Shown piece by piece: positions 1 to 9,495 of a DNA stretch of 64,000 nt. Location: contig NZ_VCPE01000006.1 in assembly GCF_005938105.1 (NCBI RefSeq), positions 124,001-188,000 on the forward strand, in the 5' to 3' direction. Below the pieces are notes generated by a model. That model had not been told where the DNA came from. It worked only from the letters and a program-made list of their open reading frames with translations, and made no database searches. Position numbers and translations under genes: made by a program. This DNA is from Brucella haematophila (GTDB lineage Bacteria; Pseudomonadota; Alphaproteobacteria; Rhizobiales; Rhizobiaceae). Position 1 is the stretch's first letter. The number at the start of each line of letters is the position of its first letter.

Positions 1-784
1 ACTCGCGCGCTTCGGCCAGCATGGTGCCCCATTCTGGCGTCGGCGGCTGTGCGCCCATGCCGAGGAAGCCCAGAGCCGCCACGTCGAGGATGGCGTTGGA
101 AAACGACATCGTGGCCTGCACCACAAGCGGCGCGAGACAGTTGGGCAGAATGGTCTTGAACATCAGGCGCAGCCTGCTTGCACCGGCAAGCTTGGCCGCC
201 GTCACATATTCGCGTTCCTTTTCCGCCATGACGGCGGCACGGGTCAGACGCGAAAAATGCGGCAGCAAAACAAGCGTGATGGCAAGCACGGCATTGATGA
301 GGCCCGGTCCGAGAATTGCAACCAGAACCAGCGCCAGCAGCAGCGACGGGAAAGCCAGGATCACATCCATGATGCGCATGAAGACCGTATCGACACCGCC
401 ACCGAAATAGCCGGTGATCAGGCCGATGGTAATGCCAAGGCACATCGAAATGATAACGATGACGAAGCCGACGAGCAGCGAATATTGCGCGCCATAGATC
501 AGGCGGGACAGAATATCACGCCCGACCGCATCCGTTCCAAGCAGGAACTGGGTCGAACCACCGGTTTCCCAGAATGGCGGAACCTTCACGAATTCGCGGA
601 ACTGTTCCGTTGGGTCGTGGGGCGCAATGAGCGGCGCCAGAAGCGCCACCAGAATGATTGCGATAAAGACGTAGAGACCGATAACCGCGCCGCGATTGAC
701 GCTGAAATAGAACCAGAAGTCCTTCAGTGCACGCATCTTGCCGATGTCGTTTGCGGCTTCCGGCTGAATAGCTGAGTGTGTCAT
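1..784 (-). CDS. dppC: Peptide ABC transporter permease DppC, 3' truncated by window
   Basis: Inner-membrane permease of a dipeptide/oligopeptide importer. Reading the minus strand from an ATG at 784 gives 261 codons without a stop, running off the left edge. The N-terminus has a soluble stretch, a first membrane helix near residue 35 (VIGLYVFIAIILVALLAP), then the binding-protein-dependent permease core with the EAA-loop region (REYVTAAKLAGASRLRLMF) that docks on the ATPase. It starts 7 bases after the dppB stop, so it is translated from the same message. The ATPase genes are expected outside the window. The substrate (di- versus oligopeptide) cannot be fixed from sequence alone. Confidence 0.9.
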   Translation of the reverse strand, partial: MTHSAIQPEAANDIGKMRALKDFWFYFSVNRGAVIGLYVFIAIILVALLAPLIAPHDPTEQFREFVKVPPFWETGGSTQFLLGTDAVGRDILSRLIYGAQYSLLVGFVIVIISMCLGITIGLITGYFGGGVDTVFMRIMDVILAFPSLLLALVLVAILGPGLINAVLAITLVLLPHFSRLTRAAVMAEKEREYVTAAKLAGASRLRLMFKTILPNCLAPLVVQATMSFSNAILDVAALGFLGMGAQPPTPEWGTMLAEARE

Positions 785-791
785 GATACCC

Positions 792-1799
792 TCACTTATG
801 CCGGATACGCGGATTGATCAGGCCGTACAGCAGATCGACCACCAGATTGACCACCATGATGATGGCAGCAATCAACAGCAGACCGCTCTGCACGACCGGA
901 TAATCGCGGCGGAAAATGGAATCGAGCATCCATTTACCGATGCCAGGCCAGGAGAAGATGGTCTCCGTCAGGATTGCACCGGCCATCAGCACGCCGACCT
1001 GCAAGCCGATCGTCGTGATAACGGGGATCATGGCGTTACGCAGCGCGTGAATACCCACGACGCGGCGGGTCGGCAGACCCTTGGCGCGGGCGGTGCGTAC
1101 ATAGTCCTCACCCAGCACTTCCAGCATTGCCGAACGTGTCTGACGCGCAATGACCGCAAGCGGAATGGTCGCGAGCACGATGGTCGGCAGGACGAGATGC
1201 GAAGCAGCCGATGCAAAAGCCCCCTTCTGCCCAGACAACAGACTGTCGATCAGCATGAAGCCTGTGACGGGGGGGAAGAAATACAGGAGCGAAATGCGGC
1301 CCGAAACCGGCGTCCACTGCAAGATGCCGGAGAAGAAGATGATGAGCAGAAGCGCCCACCAGAAAATCGGCATCGAGTAGCCAACCAGCGAAATGCCCAT
1401 AAGGCCCTGATCGAACCATGAACCGCGCTTGACCGCGGCGATGACGCCAGCGGGAATACCAAGGCAGATCGCCAGAATGATTGCGCAGATCGACAGCTCT
1501 ACGGTTGCCGGAAACAGCGCGAAAAACTCAACGAGAACGGGCTTCTTGGTCACCAGAGACTGACCGAAATCGCCGTGCAGCAGGTTCCAGACATAATCCA
1601 GATATTGCTGCCAGATGGGGCGGTCAAAGCCGAGCTGCGCCATCAGTTCAGCATGGCGTTCCGGGCTGACGCCGCGCTCGCCTGCCATCAGCAGGACGGG
1701 ATCGCCGGGCAGGACCCGGACGAAAGCGAAAGCAACGATCGTGATGCCGATAAAGGTCGGCACCAGATAGAGGAGTTTGTTTAATATAAAACGAAACAT
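792..1799 (-). CDS. dppB: Peptide ABC transporter permease DppB
   Basis: 335-residue partner permease of DppC. Start at the ATG at 1799 (MFRFILNKLLYLVPTFIG); a longer reading frame to 1835 would run through an intercistronic hairpin and is rejected. It has the typical DppB layout: N-terminal helix, periplasmic domain with the LPGDPVLLMAGERG segment, permease core with the EAA loop around DYVRTARAKGLPTRRV, and a C-terminal LLYGLINPRIR end seen in this family. It lies second in the operon dppA-dppB-dppC, separated from dppA by about 60 bases that can form a strong stem-loop. Confidence 0.92.
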   Translation of the reverse strand: MFRFILNKLLYLVPTFIGITIVAFAFVRVLPGDPVLLMAGERGVSPERHAELMAQLGFDRPIWQQYLDYVWNLLHGDFGQSLVTKKPVLVEFFALFPATVELSICAIILAICLGIPAGVIAAVKRGSWFDQGLMGISLVGYSMPIFWWALLLIIFFSGILQWTPVSGRISLLYFFPPVTGFMLIDSLLSGQKGAFASAASHLVLPTIVLATIPLAVIARQTRSAMLEVLGEDYVRTARAKGLPTRRVVGIHALRNAMIPVITTIGLQVGVLMAGAILTETIFSWPGIGKWMLDSIFRRDYPVVQSGLLLIAAIIMVVNLVVDLLYGLINPRIRHK

Positions 1800-1812
1800 A
1801 CAAAAACTCCGA

Positions 1813-1841
1813 CCGGGTGCGGAGGAACCCTCCACACCCGG
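1813..1841 (-). promoter_or_regulatory. dppA-dppB intercistronic stem-loop
   Basis: CCGGGTG (1813-1819) pairs with CACCCGG (1835-1841), continued inward by GGAGG/CCTCC after one mismatch. There is no clear T tract on the minus strand, so it more likely protects the dppA 3' end or partly attenuates than stops all transcription. Such hairpins after a binding-protein gene are a common way to make more binding protein than permease. Confidence 0.6.
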
Positions 1842-1860
1842 CCGCTGGTGTTGTTAGACT

Positions 1861-3456
1861 TTACTCGGAAATGTCGACTTCCTCGAAGCGATAATCGCCG
1901 AGCGGGCTCTGCTTGAAGCCCGTTACCTTGGCCGACATCGGAACGAAGACCGTCGAGTGAGCGAGCGTATTCCAAGGAGCCTGCTCCTTGAACACCACCT
2001 GCGCTTCTTCATAAAGCTTGGTGCGCTCTTCCTGGCTGGTCGAGATCTTGGCCTTCTGGATCAGATCTTCGAACGGCTTGTAGCACCACTGAGCGCGGTT
2101 GTTGTTGCCAACGCCAGCGCAGCCGAGAAGCGTACCCATGAAGTTGTCCGGATCGCCATTGTCGCCGGTCCAGCCGAGGATGACGGAACCGTCGCGGTCC
2201 TTGTCGGACGACTTCTTGAGGTATTCGCCCCATTCCATCGAAACGATTTCAGCGCTGACGCCAACCTTGGCCAGATCGGACTGCATGAGTTCAGCGGTAC
2301 GACGTGCGTTCGGCATGTACGGACGGCTGACAGGCATGGCCCACAGCTTCATCTTCAGGTCCTTGACGCCAGCGGCTTCGAGAGCCTTCTTGGCAGCTTC
2401 CGGATCGTACTTGTCGTCCTCGACCTTGTCGTTATAGCCCCACATTGTCGGCGGGATCGGGTTCTTGGCAACCTGACCCTGACCCTGGAACACGGCATCG
2501 ACGATGGCCTGCTTGTTGATGGCCTGGTTCAGCGCCTTGCGGACTTCCGGCTTGTCGTAAGGTGCCTTCAGCGTGTTGTACGCAAAGTACGCCACGTTCA
2601 GACCAGCCTGCTCGTCAACCTTGAGGTTGGTGTCAGCCTGCAGGCCCTTGATATCTGCCGGAGCCGGATAGGACATCAGGTGGCATTCGCCAGCCTTGAG
2701 CTTCTGCGCGCGCACAGCCGGATCGGTCGTGATTGCGAAGACGAGATCGTCGATCTTCGGCTTGCCGCCCCAATAGTCCGGGTTGGCCTTGAAGCGAACG
2801 ACGGCGTCCTTCTGATAAGCAACGAACTGGAACGGGCCAGTGCCGACCGGAACCTGATTGAGGTCGTCCTTCTTGCCGTCGGCAGCGAGCTTATCGGTAT
2901 ATTCCTTCGAAATGATCGAAGCGAAAGGCATCGAGATATTGGCGAGGAACGGTGCTTCCGGACGGTTCAGCACAAACTTGACGGTATAATCGTCAACCTT
3001 GGTGATGTCCTTGATCAGCGAACCCATTTCCATGCTGTCGAAATACTCGTAGGTGATGCCTGCGGTATATTCGTGCCAAGGATTGTCCTTGTTGCGCATG
3101 CGATCAAACGAGAAGATCACATCGTCCGCGTTGAAGTCACGGGTCGGCGTGAAATAGTCGTTCGAATGGAACTTCACGCCCTTGCGCAGATGGAAGGTGT
3201 ATTCCAGACCGTCGCTGGAAACGTCCCAGCTTTCAGCGAGACCCGGCACAACCTTGGTCGTTCCGTTCTCGAATTCGGCAAGACGATTGTAAACCGGATG
3301 CGCAGACGCATCGAACGTGTCACCGCCCGTATATGCCGCCGGATCGAAACCTTCAGGCGATGCCGGAGAGCAATACACAAAAGTCTTTGCCGAAGCAGCA
3401 CCGCTCATAAGAGCCACCAGCGCGGTTGCAGCCAGGAGTGTTTTGTACATTTTCAT
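1861..3456 (-). CDS. dppA: Periplasmic peptide-binding protein (SBP family 5)
   Basis: 531-residue solute-binding protein that captures peptides in the periplasm for the DppBC permease. The ATG at 3456 is chosen because it follows a GGAGGC ribosome site and begins a clear signal peptide ([23 protein letters not shown], cleavage before KTFVYCSP); the frame extends further upstream without support. The mature part has the family 5 signature region ([26 protein letters not shown] split over the N-lobe) and the usual GTGPF and C-terminal RFEEVDI features. It is the first gene of the operon. Related proteins in Brucella bind dipeptides or haem; specificity here is an inference. Confidence 0.93.
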   Translation of the reverse strand: MKMYKTLLAATALVALMSGAASAKTFVYCSPASPEGFDPAAYTGGDTFDASAHPVYNRLAEFENGTTKVVPGLAESWDVSSDGLEYTFHLRKGVKFHSNDYFTPTRDFNADDVIFSFDRMRNKDNPWHEYTAGITYEYFDSMEMGSLIKDITKVDDYTVKFVLNRPEAPFLANISMPFASIISKEYTDKLAADGKKDDLNQVPVGTGPFQFVAYQKDAVVRFKANPDYWGGKPKIDDLVFAITTDPAVRAQKLKAGECHLMSYPAPADIKGLQADTNLKVDEQAGLNVAYFAYNTLKAPYDKPEVRKALNQAINKQAIVDAVFQGQGQVAKNPIPPTMWGYNDKVEDDKYDPEAAKKALEAAGVKDLKMKLWAMPVSRPYMPNARRTAELMQSDLAKVGVSAEIVSMEWGEYLKKSSDKDRDGSVILGWTGDNGDPDNFMGTLLGCAGVGNNNRAQWCYKPFEDLIQKAKISTSQEERTKLYEEAQVVFKEQAPWNTLAHSTVFVPMSAKVTGFKQSPLGDYRFEEVDISE

Positions 3457-3818
3457 TTTATTGTCCGCCTCCACGGAAAAGTCTGCCGCGCGCGCCCCAT
3501 TGCCCGCAGCTTGGCCTATCGAAACGCTTGGTTCCCTACTTTGCAAGCGCAATTGTTAGAACCAGTTCACATTCTTATGCGTTTACCACCCTTATTTTTA
3601 GATTTTAATTTCTCCAGAACCCCATATTGCGGAAAATTGCGCTAAGAGCGGTCAAATCATAATATTATTTGCGTGAATTTTCACATGGCGTCATGCAATC
3701 ATCGCATAGCGCTTCTGGAATCGCCAGAATTGCGGGCAATATCAGCGACCGGCCCCTGTTTCATTCGCAAAAACTCGGCTAATAACTGGATTACTGCACT
3801 CATATTTACGGCGACCCG
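3457..3818. promoter_or_regulatory. Divergent intergenic region dppA / hugZ-like gene
   Basis: 362 non-coding bases between the minus-strand dpp operon and the plus-strand hugZ-like gene, so both promoters should be here. It contains an AT-rich core around 3585-3680. I see no convincing operator repeat. Confidence 0.4.
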
Positions 3819-4580
3819 ATGACCAAGCCTAAAGACCAGACCGAATCCCCTATCAGGCCCACAACGCCGGAAGCCATTCAGATGGCCAAGACACTGATGC
3901 GCACGGCGCGCTATGGCGCCCTTGCTGTACTGGACGCCAAAACCGGACATCCGCTGGCAAGCCGCGTGGCCACCGCCACGGATATGGACGGCACACCGCT
4001 CATTCTGGTTTCGGGACTGGCGGCCCACACGCCAGGCCTGCTCGCCAACCCCGCCTGTTCACTCTTGCTTGGCGAACCCGGCAAGGGTGATCCGCTTGCT
4101 CATCCGCGCATCACCCTTCACTGCGAAGCCGCCAAGGTCGAGCGGACAGCCGACGACTATCCGCGTATTCGCCGCCGTTATCTGAACCACAATCCGAAAG
4201 GCGCACTTTATGTCGATCTCGGCGACTTCGCGTTTTTCCGCCTGCATGTTTCGGGCGCCAGTTTGAACGGCGGCTTCGGCAAAGCCTTCAATCTCACATC
4301 GGACGACCTGATCTGTCCCGCCGACATATCCGAAAGTCTAGCTCCCAACGAACAGCCGTTTCTTGATAGCGTCATAGAAAGCGGAGAAGATGCGATTGCT
4401 GCCCTTGTCGCCGAAACGATCGGCACAGCAGCAAAGCCATTGAAGGTGGCCGGGATAGACCCCGACGGTATCGACATTGCGGCTGGCAATGAGATGGTGC
4501 GACTCTCCTTTTCGCAGCGCTGCGACACGGTCGCAAAAATACGCTCCGAACTGTCAAAAATGACCGCCGCGCCCCACTGA
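3819..4580 (+). CDS. HugZ/HutZ-type haem-binding split-barrel protein
   Basis: 253 residues with two parts: an FMN-binding-like split barrel of the pyridoxamine oxidase superfamily (about 20-160; MAKTLMRTARYGALAVLD, GHPLASRVATATDMDG) and a C-terminal DUF2470-like domain (about 175-245). This architecture is that of HugZ/HutZ proteins, which bind haem and take part in haem iron use. It is cytoplasmic with no signal peptide. It is monocistronic, followed by 164 non-coding bases. An alternative is a generic PNPOx-like protein; the paired C-terminal domain favours HugZ. Confidence 0.75.
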   Translation: MTKPKDQTESPIRPTTPEAIQMAKTLMRTARYGALAVLDAKTGHPLASRVATATDMDGTPLILVSGLAAHTPGLLANPACSLLLGEPGKGDPLAHPRITLHCEAAKVERTADDYPRIRRRYLNHNPKGALYVDLGDFAFFRLHVSGASLNGGFGKAFNLTSDDLICPADISESLAPNEQPFLDSVIESGEDAIAALVAETIGTAAKPLKVAGIDPDGIDIAAGNEMVRLSFSQRCDTVAKIRSELSKMTAAPH

Positions 4581-4594
4581 AACAAATTCACTGT

Positions 4595-4696
4595 CTTTTT
4601 GGGACAAATTTGCGCGATTTAAACACGGGCGCATTTAAGCAAGGCCTTTTCAAACGAAATGGCAGCCTTTAAATTTGATCTGCGTGTCCCAAAAAG
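4595..4696. repeat. 12-bp inverted repeat upstream of the ArsR gene
   Basis: CTTTTTGGGACA at 4595-4606 is repeated exactly inverted as TGTCCCAAAAAG at 4685-4696, 78 bases apart, in the intergenic space before the ArsR-type gene. It could be an operator pair or the arms of a transcript-level hairpin. Confidence 0.5.
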
Positions 4697-4744
4697 GGGC
4701 CGTCATTTGAAACTACCAGCGGTCTTACGGGGGTATGACAGCAA

Positions 4745-5092
4745 ATGAACCAAGAACATACTTTTTGTGATTTAACAGAAAACGCAGATCAGGCAGCAGA
4801 TTTTCTTTCAGCACTCGCAAACAACAAGCGACTATTGATTTTATGCAAGCTGCTCCACAATGAAATGTCAGTTGGCGCGCTCGCCAAGGCGATTGACCTC
4901 AGTCAGTCGGCTTTGTCGCAGCATCTGGCCAAATTGCGGGCTCTCGACCTCGTTTCGACCCGTCGCGATGCCCAGACCATCTACTATATGGTTTCGTCAC
5001 CGCATATCGAGTTGATGTTGTCGACGCTCTCAAGTCTCTATATGAGTCCGACACCGCGCCGGCAGGAACAGCCGGTACTAGCCATCGCTTAA
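4745..5092 (+). CDS. ArsR/SmtB-family winged-helix regulator
   Basis: 115-residue repressor-type protein. The winged helix spans about 20-95, with the recognition helix in LSQSALSQHLAKLRALDLV and the wing STRRDAQTIYYMV. Only two cysteines are visible (near residues 8 and 34) and there is no CxC metal motif in the alpha3 helix, so classical arsenic or cadmium sensing is not supported; a redox or sulfide-type sensor (BigR-like) is possible but lacks the second conserved cysteine. It probably binds its own upstream region, which carries an inverted repeat. The next gene starts 21 bases later and may be cotranscribed. Confidence 0.82.
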   Translation: MNQEHTFCDLTENADQAADFLSALANNKRLLILCKLLHNEMSVGALAKAIDLSQSALSQHLAKLRALDLVSTRRDAQTIYYMVSSPHIELMLSTLSSLYMSPTPRRQEQPVLAIA

Positions 5093-5113
5093 GCATGAGG
5101 TTACAGCCGTGCA

Positions 5114-5941
5114 ATGAAATCAGAAGATCATTTGCACGGCTGTCTCCAACGCATTGACGATCCGGACGACGACCGCCTTTCCCCCTATCGTGACATTCGC
5201 GAAAAAGACCTCGTCGGACGTCAGAAGCGTTTCATCGCCGAGGGCAAAGTCGTCATCAATGTCCTGTTCTCCTCCACTGCGCGTTTTGAGACAGAATCGT
5301 TGCTCGTGCTGGAAAATCGGCTCGAAGGGCTGACGGAACAGCTACAGCAGATCCCCACAGGCACCCCGGTCTATTGCGTGTCGCAAACCGTCATGGATGC
5401 TGTCGCTGGCTTTCATGTGCATCGCGGCATTCTTGCCGTCGGACGCCGCAAGCCCCAGCCGGAATTGGCTGACTTGCTGGCCGCGCTCCCGCAACAATCG
5501 CTCGTCACAGTGCTGTGCGGCATATCCAATCATGACAATGTCGGTTCCATCTTCCGCAACGCTGCCGCCTTCGAGGCCGATTGCGTGCTGATGGACGAAA
5601 CCTGCTGCGATCCGCTTTATCGCAAGGCCATTCGCGTCTCTGTCGGCGCGACGCTGAAAGTGCCCTATTTCCACGGCGGACGCATTGATGAGATTCTCGC
5701 CGCCTTGCAGGATGCAAACTTCAACGTGCTGGCGCTCAGCCCATCGTCAGAAACCAGCATCTATCAGGCAACCGGGCATGATCGTCAGGCGCTGTTGCTT
5801 GGCACCGAAGGCGAAGGACTGCCGCAGCGGCTTCTGGAGCGGCTCCAGACAGCCCGCATTCCCATGTCGAAGGAATTCGATAGCCTGAATGTTGCTACCG
5901 CCTCCGGCATCGCCCTGTCGCGCTTCAGCCGGTTTCAGTAG
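5114..5941 (+). CDS. SpoU/TrmH-family RNA 2'-O-methyltransferase
   Basis: 275 residues. An N-terminal substrate-binding part (1-115) precedes the SPOUT knot with all three SpoU motifs: NHDNVGSIFRNAAAF (motif 1), LLLGTEGEGL (motif 2) and SLNVATASGIALSRF (motif 3), which bind S-adenosylmethionine and form the trefoil knot. It acts on tRNA or rRNA ribose; the exact target cannot be told. It follows the ArsR gene by 21 bases. Confidence 0.88.
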   Translation: MKSEDHLHGCLQRIDDPDDDRLSPYRDIREKDLVGRQKRFIAEGKVVINVLFSSTARFETESLLVLENRLEGLTEQLQQIPTGTPVYCVSQTVMDAVAGFHVHRGILAVGRRKPQPELADLLAALPQQSLVTVLCGISNHDNVGSIFRNAAAFEADCVLMDETCCDPLYRKAIRVSVGATLKVPYFHGGRIDEILAALQDANFNVLALSPSSETSIYQATGHDRQALLLGTEGEGLPQRLLERLQTARIPMSKEFDSLNVATASGIALSRFSRFQ

Positions 5942-5986
5942 ACTTCGCTTTGCTATTTTTTCCGCACATCTTGTCCGAAAACCGTT

Positions 5987-6925
5987 TCACACTTTTCGGG
6001 ATGTGCTCCCAGCAAACGGTAAAAGCGCAGCGATCAGCCGCCCGTCAATGGCCGCCAGCCCGGCGGCAATCATTGCCATGCCGATAAAGTGCTTGGCTTG
6101 CAGGGTCTCGCCCAGAAACAGCACGCCGAGCAGGATCGCACTGACCGGGATGAGAAACGTCACCAGCATCAAATTCACAGCGCCCGCCGTCGAGAGGATG
6201 CGGAAGAAGAGCACATAGGCAAGCGCAGTTGAGAGCAGCGCGATTCCGGCCAGCGCACCCCAGGTGGCGGCACTTGGCGCAGCCAGCGTCCACGGGTGAT
6301 CCACGATCAGGGCGACCGGAATGAGCATGACCGTCGTTGCCGTCACCTGACCGGTGGCCGTGATCAGCGGCGCGACGCCCATTGCCTTGAACCGGCGTCC
6401 GAAAATACCGGCGAAAGCATAAGAGAGCGCAGCGCAGAGAACAGCAAGCTGCGGCCAGAGATTATGGCCAAGTCCACCAATGGCATCAGGCCCGATCATG
6501 ATCGCCACACCGCAGAAACCGATCAGCACACCAGCGATCTTGTTGCGGGTGATTTTTTCGTCCGCAGTGAGAAAATGCGCAACAATCACACCGAACAGCG
6601 GCGTCGTCGCATTGAGGATGGAAGCAAGCCCGCTGGCAATCTGCGTCTGGCCGTAGACGATGAGACAAAATGGCAGCAGATTGTTGAGAAATCCCATACC
6701 GAAAAAGGCAGCCCAGATGTGCCGGTCCTTCGGCATGGACAGGCCCATCAGACGGATTAGCACCATCAGGGCGAGCACCGCCAGGGCGACGCGCAGCGTG
6801 ACAATGCTGAATGGCGGTAGTTCCCGGACCGCAATGCCGTTGAAGAAGAATGACCCGCCCCAGAGCACGGAAAGCACGAGCAACATGCCCCATTCTTTCC
6901 AACCCATCACCTTTTGCGTCGTCAT
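5987..6925 (-). CDS. EamA-family (DMT) inner-membrane transporter
   Basis: 312-residue drug/metabolite transporter with ten predicted membrane helices in two EamA repeats (about 10-145 and 155-295). The second repeat contains a typical TALAYVLFFRILSTAGAV stretch. Likely an exporter of amino acids or related metabolites. It is transcribed divergently from a LysR-type regulator 147 bases away, which probably controls it. Substrate unknown. Confidence 0.88.
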   Translation of the reverse strand: MTTQKVMGWKEWGMLLVLSVLWGGSFFFNGIAVRELPPFSIVTLRVALAVLALMVLIRLMGLSMPKDRHIWAAFFGMGFLNNLLPFCLIVYGQTQIASGLASILNATTPLFGVIVAHFLTADEKITRNKIAGVLIGFCGVAIMIGPDAIGGLGHNLWPQLAVLCAALSYAFAGIFGRRFKAMGVAPLITATGQVTATTVMLIPVALIVDHPWTLAAPSAATWGALAGIALLSTALAYVLFFRILSTAGAVNLMLVTFLIPVSAILLGVLFLGETLQAKHFIGMAMIAAGLAAIDGRLIAALLPFAGSTSRKV

Positions 6926-7071
6926 CGCCAGCGCTCCCGAATTTCAATAATGAGGCTCTGCTCAAAGCCAGACTAGGCGAACAGGGCCGGATTGACTTCC
7001 CGTTTATCGCTTTTAAATTCAACCCTTGGCAAACGAGTGTTTCTCGCAGGATGAGTGAGTAAAACTAAACC

Positions 7072-7947
7072 ATGCATGCACCACTCCCCTCCCTCAACGG
7101 ACTGCGCGCGTTTGAAGCCACAGCCCGGCGCGGCAGCGTAACATTGGCGGCACAGGAACTGAATGTAACACCCGGCGCTGTCAGCCTTCAGGTGCGCGAA
7201 CTGGAAATGTCACTTGGCATCACGCTGTTCACGCGCAAGCCGCGCCGTCTTATCCTGACACCGGATGGCGAACAGTATTTTGCCGCTTTGCGCACGGCAT
7301 TCCGCACCATGCGCGAGGCAACGGCGCAGCTCAAAACCCGTGCGCTGCCCATACTGACGATCAGTTGCACGCCAAGCTTCGCCATCCAGTGGCTGACGCC
7401 GCGGCTCTCGCTTTTTGAAGCCCTGTACCCGCAGGTCGATCTGCGCATCAGCCCATCCAACCGCATTGTCGATCTTGAGCGCGACGGTATAGACGTTGCG
7501 ATACGCCATGGCTTCGGAATCTATCCCGGGCTGGAAAGCGAGAGACTGATCGATGACGACCTGACGCCGGTGTGCAGCCCTGCCCTTTTGACGGGCAAGG
7601 ATCGCGATCCTGCATTGCTTGCAAACTTCACCCTGCTCCATGACGAGCATCGGCATGACTGGCGTCTATGGCTGGAGGCGGCGGGTCTGAGCACCATCGA
7701 CGCATCCAACGGGCCGATCTTTCTCGACAGTAATGGCGCTATTGAAACAGCGAAAGCCGGGCATGGCTTTGCATTGGTGCGCCGGTCTCTTGTGGCGCGC
7801 GAGATGGAGGACGGCACTCTGGTCGCGCCCTTCTGTCAGGAAGTTGCCAAGGGTTTCGCTTATCATCTGGTCTATCCGGCAACGGCGCTGGAACGCCCCA
7901 TCGTGGCCGCATTCCGGGACTGGGTAATGTTGCAGGCAAAAAAATAG
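7072..7947 (+). CDS. LysR-family (GcvA-like) transcriptional regulator
   Basis: 291 residues. The N-terminal helix-turn-helix (about 5-65; LNGLRAFEATARRGSVTLAA, VTPGAVSLQVRELE) is followed by a periplasmic-binding-protein-like effector domain from residue 92. The opening LPSLNGLRAFEA is typical of the GcvA subgroup. Divergent to the EamA transporter, whose promoter lies in the shared 146-base gap, so that gene is the likely target. Confidence 0.9.
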   Translation: MHAPLPSLNGLRAFEATARRGSVTLAAQELNVTPGAVSLQVRELEMSLGITLFTRKPRRLILTPDGEQYFAALRTAFRTMREATAQLKTRALPILTISCTPSFAIQWLTPRLSLFEALYPQVDLRISPSNRIVDLERDGIDVAIRHGFGIYPGLESERLIDDDLTPVCSPALLTGKDRDPALLANFTLLHDEHRHDWRLWLEAAGLSTIDASNGPIFLDSNGAIETAKAGHGFALVRRSLVAREMEDGTLVAPFCQEVAKGFAYHLVYPATALERPIVAAFRDWVMLQAKK

Positions 7948-7980
7948 GCGGGTGCAAACACCCGCCTATGATTTGTTTTA
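7944..7980. terminator. Bidirectional terminator between lysR-type gene and mnmA
   Basis: ATAGGCGGGTG (7944-7954) pairs perfectly with CACCCGCCTAT (7959-7969), loop CAAA; T-rich on the plus side and A-rich on the left, so it serves both convergent genes. Confidence 0.85.
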
Positions 7981-7995
7981 ATCTCTGACCCCGGC

Positions 7996-9192
7996 TCAGG
8001 CCGCCGAAGCGTTCGCCGTGCTCGCCACCAGACGGCGCAGCATTTCTTCCGCCTGCGGTTCGCGTTCGGAACGGCCGATGAAACCGCCGCCAAAAACGCG
8101 CGCCGTATTGCTTTCGTCGGAATAGAGCACGCAAGCCTGTCCGGGCGCAATGCCGCTTTCGCCATCCACCAGTTCAACCCAGGTCTTGCCATCGGCATGG
8201 CGCAGCACTGCCGGACGCGGCGGGCGCGTGGAGCGAACCTTTGCGAAAACTTCCATTCCGCCTTCCGGCAGATCGCCGATTGGGCCATCGCCCAGCCAGT
8301 TGATATCGCGCAGGAACACCTTGTGCGTTTCCAGCGCCTCACGCGGGCCGACGATGACGCGTGCATTGGCGGCATCGAGATGCACCACATAAAGCGGCTC
8401 ACCGGTGGCCACGCCGATACCGCGACGCTGGCCGACCGTGTAATGCACAATACCGTCATGGCGGCCAAGCGTGCGACCGTCGATATGAACGATATCACCC
8501 GGATTGGCAGCTTCCGGCTTCAGCCGGGAGATGATGTCGGAATATTTGCCCTGCGGCACGAAGCAGATATCCTGGCTATCCTGCTTCTTGGCGACCGTCA
8601 GGCCCATTTCCTCAGCGATTTCACGCACCTGCGCCTTTGGCAGATGGCCAAGCGGGAAGCGCAGATAATCAATCTGCTCCTGCGTGGTCGCGAAAAGGAA
8701 ATAGCTCTGGTCACGGTCGGTATCGACCGGACGATAGAGCGAGCGATGCGCACCATTGGCACGGCTGCGAATATAGTGACCCGTCGCCAGAGCATCCGCG
8801 CCAAGATCGCGCGCTGTCTGGAGAAGATCGGCAAACTTGACCGTCTGGTTGCAGGAAACGCATGGGATCGGCGTCTCACCGCTGACATAGGAATTCGCGA
8901 ACGGGTCGATCACGGCTTCGCGGAAACGCGCTTCGTAATCGAGAACGTAATGGGGAATGCCGAGGCTTTCCGAAACGCGGCGGGCGTCTTCAATATCCTG
9001 TCCTGCACAACAGGAGCCGGCGCGATGAACCGCTGCGCCATGATCATAAAGCTGCAGCGTCACGCCGACGACGTCGTAACCTTCACGTTTGAGAATCCCG
9101 GCCACAACAGATGAATCGACGCCGCCCGACATGGCGACGACAACGCGCGTGTCTTCCGGCTTTCCCGGCAGATCGAGGCTGTTCAGGCTCAT
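7996..9192 (-). CDS. mnmA: tRNA-specific 2-thiouridylase MnmA
   Basis: 398 residues. Makes 2-thiouridine at the wobble base of Lys, Glu and Gln tRNAs, using ATP to adenylate the base and a persulfide sulfur. The PP-loop MSGGVDSS is at 21-28; the catalytic cysteine pair fits C114 (in [10 protein letters not shown]) and C210 (in DSQDICFVP). The ATG at 9192 is chosen because the protein then starts 20 residues before the PP-loop as usual; the frame continues to 9231. Monocistronic, ending at a shared terminator. Confidence 0.95.
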   Translation of the reverse strand: MSLNSLDLPGKPEDTRVVVAMSGGVDSSVVAGILKREGYDVVGVTLQLYDHGAAVHRAGSCCAGQDIEDARRVSESLGIPHYVLDYEARFREAVIDPFANSYVSGETPIPCVSCNQTVKFADLLQTARDLGADALATGHYIRSRANGAHRSLYRPVDTDRDQSYFLFATTQEQIDYLRFPLGHLPKAQVREIAEEMGLTVAKKQDSQDICFVPQGKYSDIISRLKPEAANPGDIVHIDGRTLGRHDGIVHYTVGQRRGIGVATGEPLYVVHLDAANARVIVGPREALETHKVFLRDINWLGDGPIGDLPEGGMEVFAKVRSTRPPRPAVLRHADGKTWVELVDGESGIAPGQACVLYSDESNTARVFGGGFIGRSEREPQAEEMLRRLVASTANASAA

Positions 9193-9401
9193 GATTGATT
9201 CCAGCTTCCGGGCATGCGCCCTGCTTCTCAAAATTCAGATTTCTAGGGCCTATATAGGCGAAACTGCGGCAATTTGCCAAGGTGTCGCATAATAAACATT
9301 GGTCGAATTGCGACCTGACCCGCACACTTCACCGTGAAATTCACCGAAAAACGCCCAAATGTCGTCGGGCCATTCATTTTTCTTCGAAAATTTTTCAAGT
9401 G

Positions 9402-9417
9402 TTACCAGAGTGTTACC
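9402..9417 (+). promoter_or_regulatory. Candidate CtrA box upstream of sciP
   Basis: TTAC-N7-TTACC matches the CtrA consensus TTAA-N7-TTAAC at 7 of 9 fixed positions with the right spacing, 79 bases before the sciP start. In Caulobacter sciP is itself a CtrA target, which makes the position plausible. Confidence 0.45.
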
Positions 9418-9495
9418 GGCAGTTTAGGTAATTTTTAAAGCTGTGGCGCTAGTCTCACACTCGATTAGGTCCTTGAGTGTTGTGTAGAGAGTACA

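Noticed and set aside
1799-1835. N-terminal extension of DppB
   Set aside because: These codons form the intercistronic hairpin; the family start is at 1799.
1957-3645. 562-residue open frame on the plus strand
   Set aside because: Exactly antisense to dppA, whose signal peptide and family motifs are clear; the frame is open because of codon bias.
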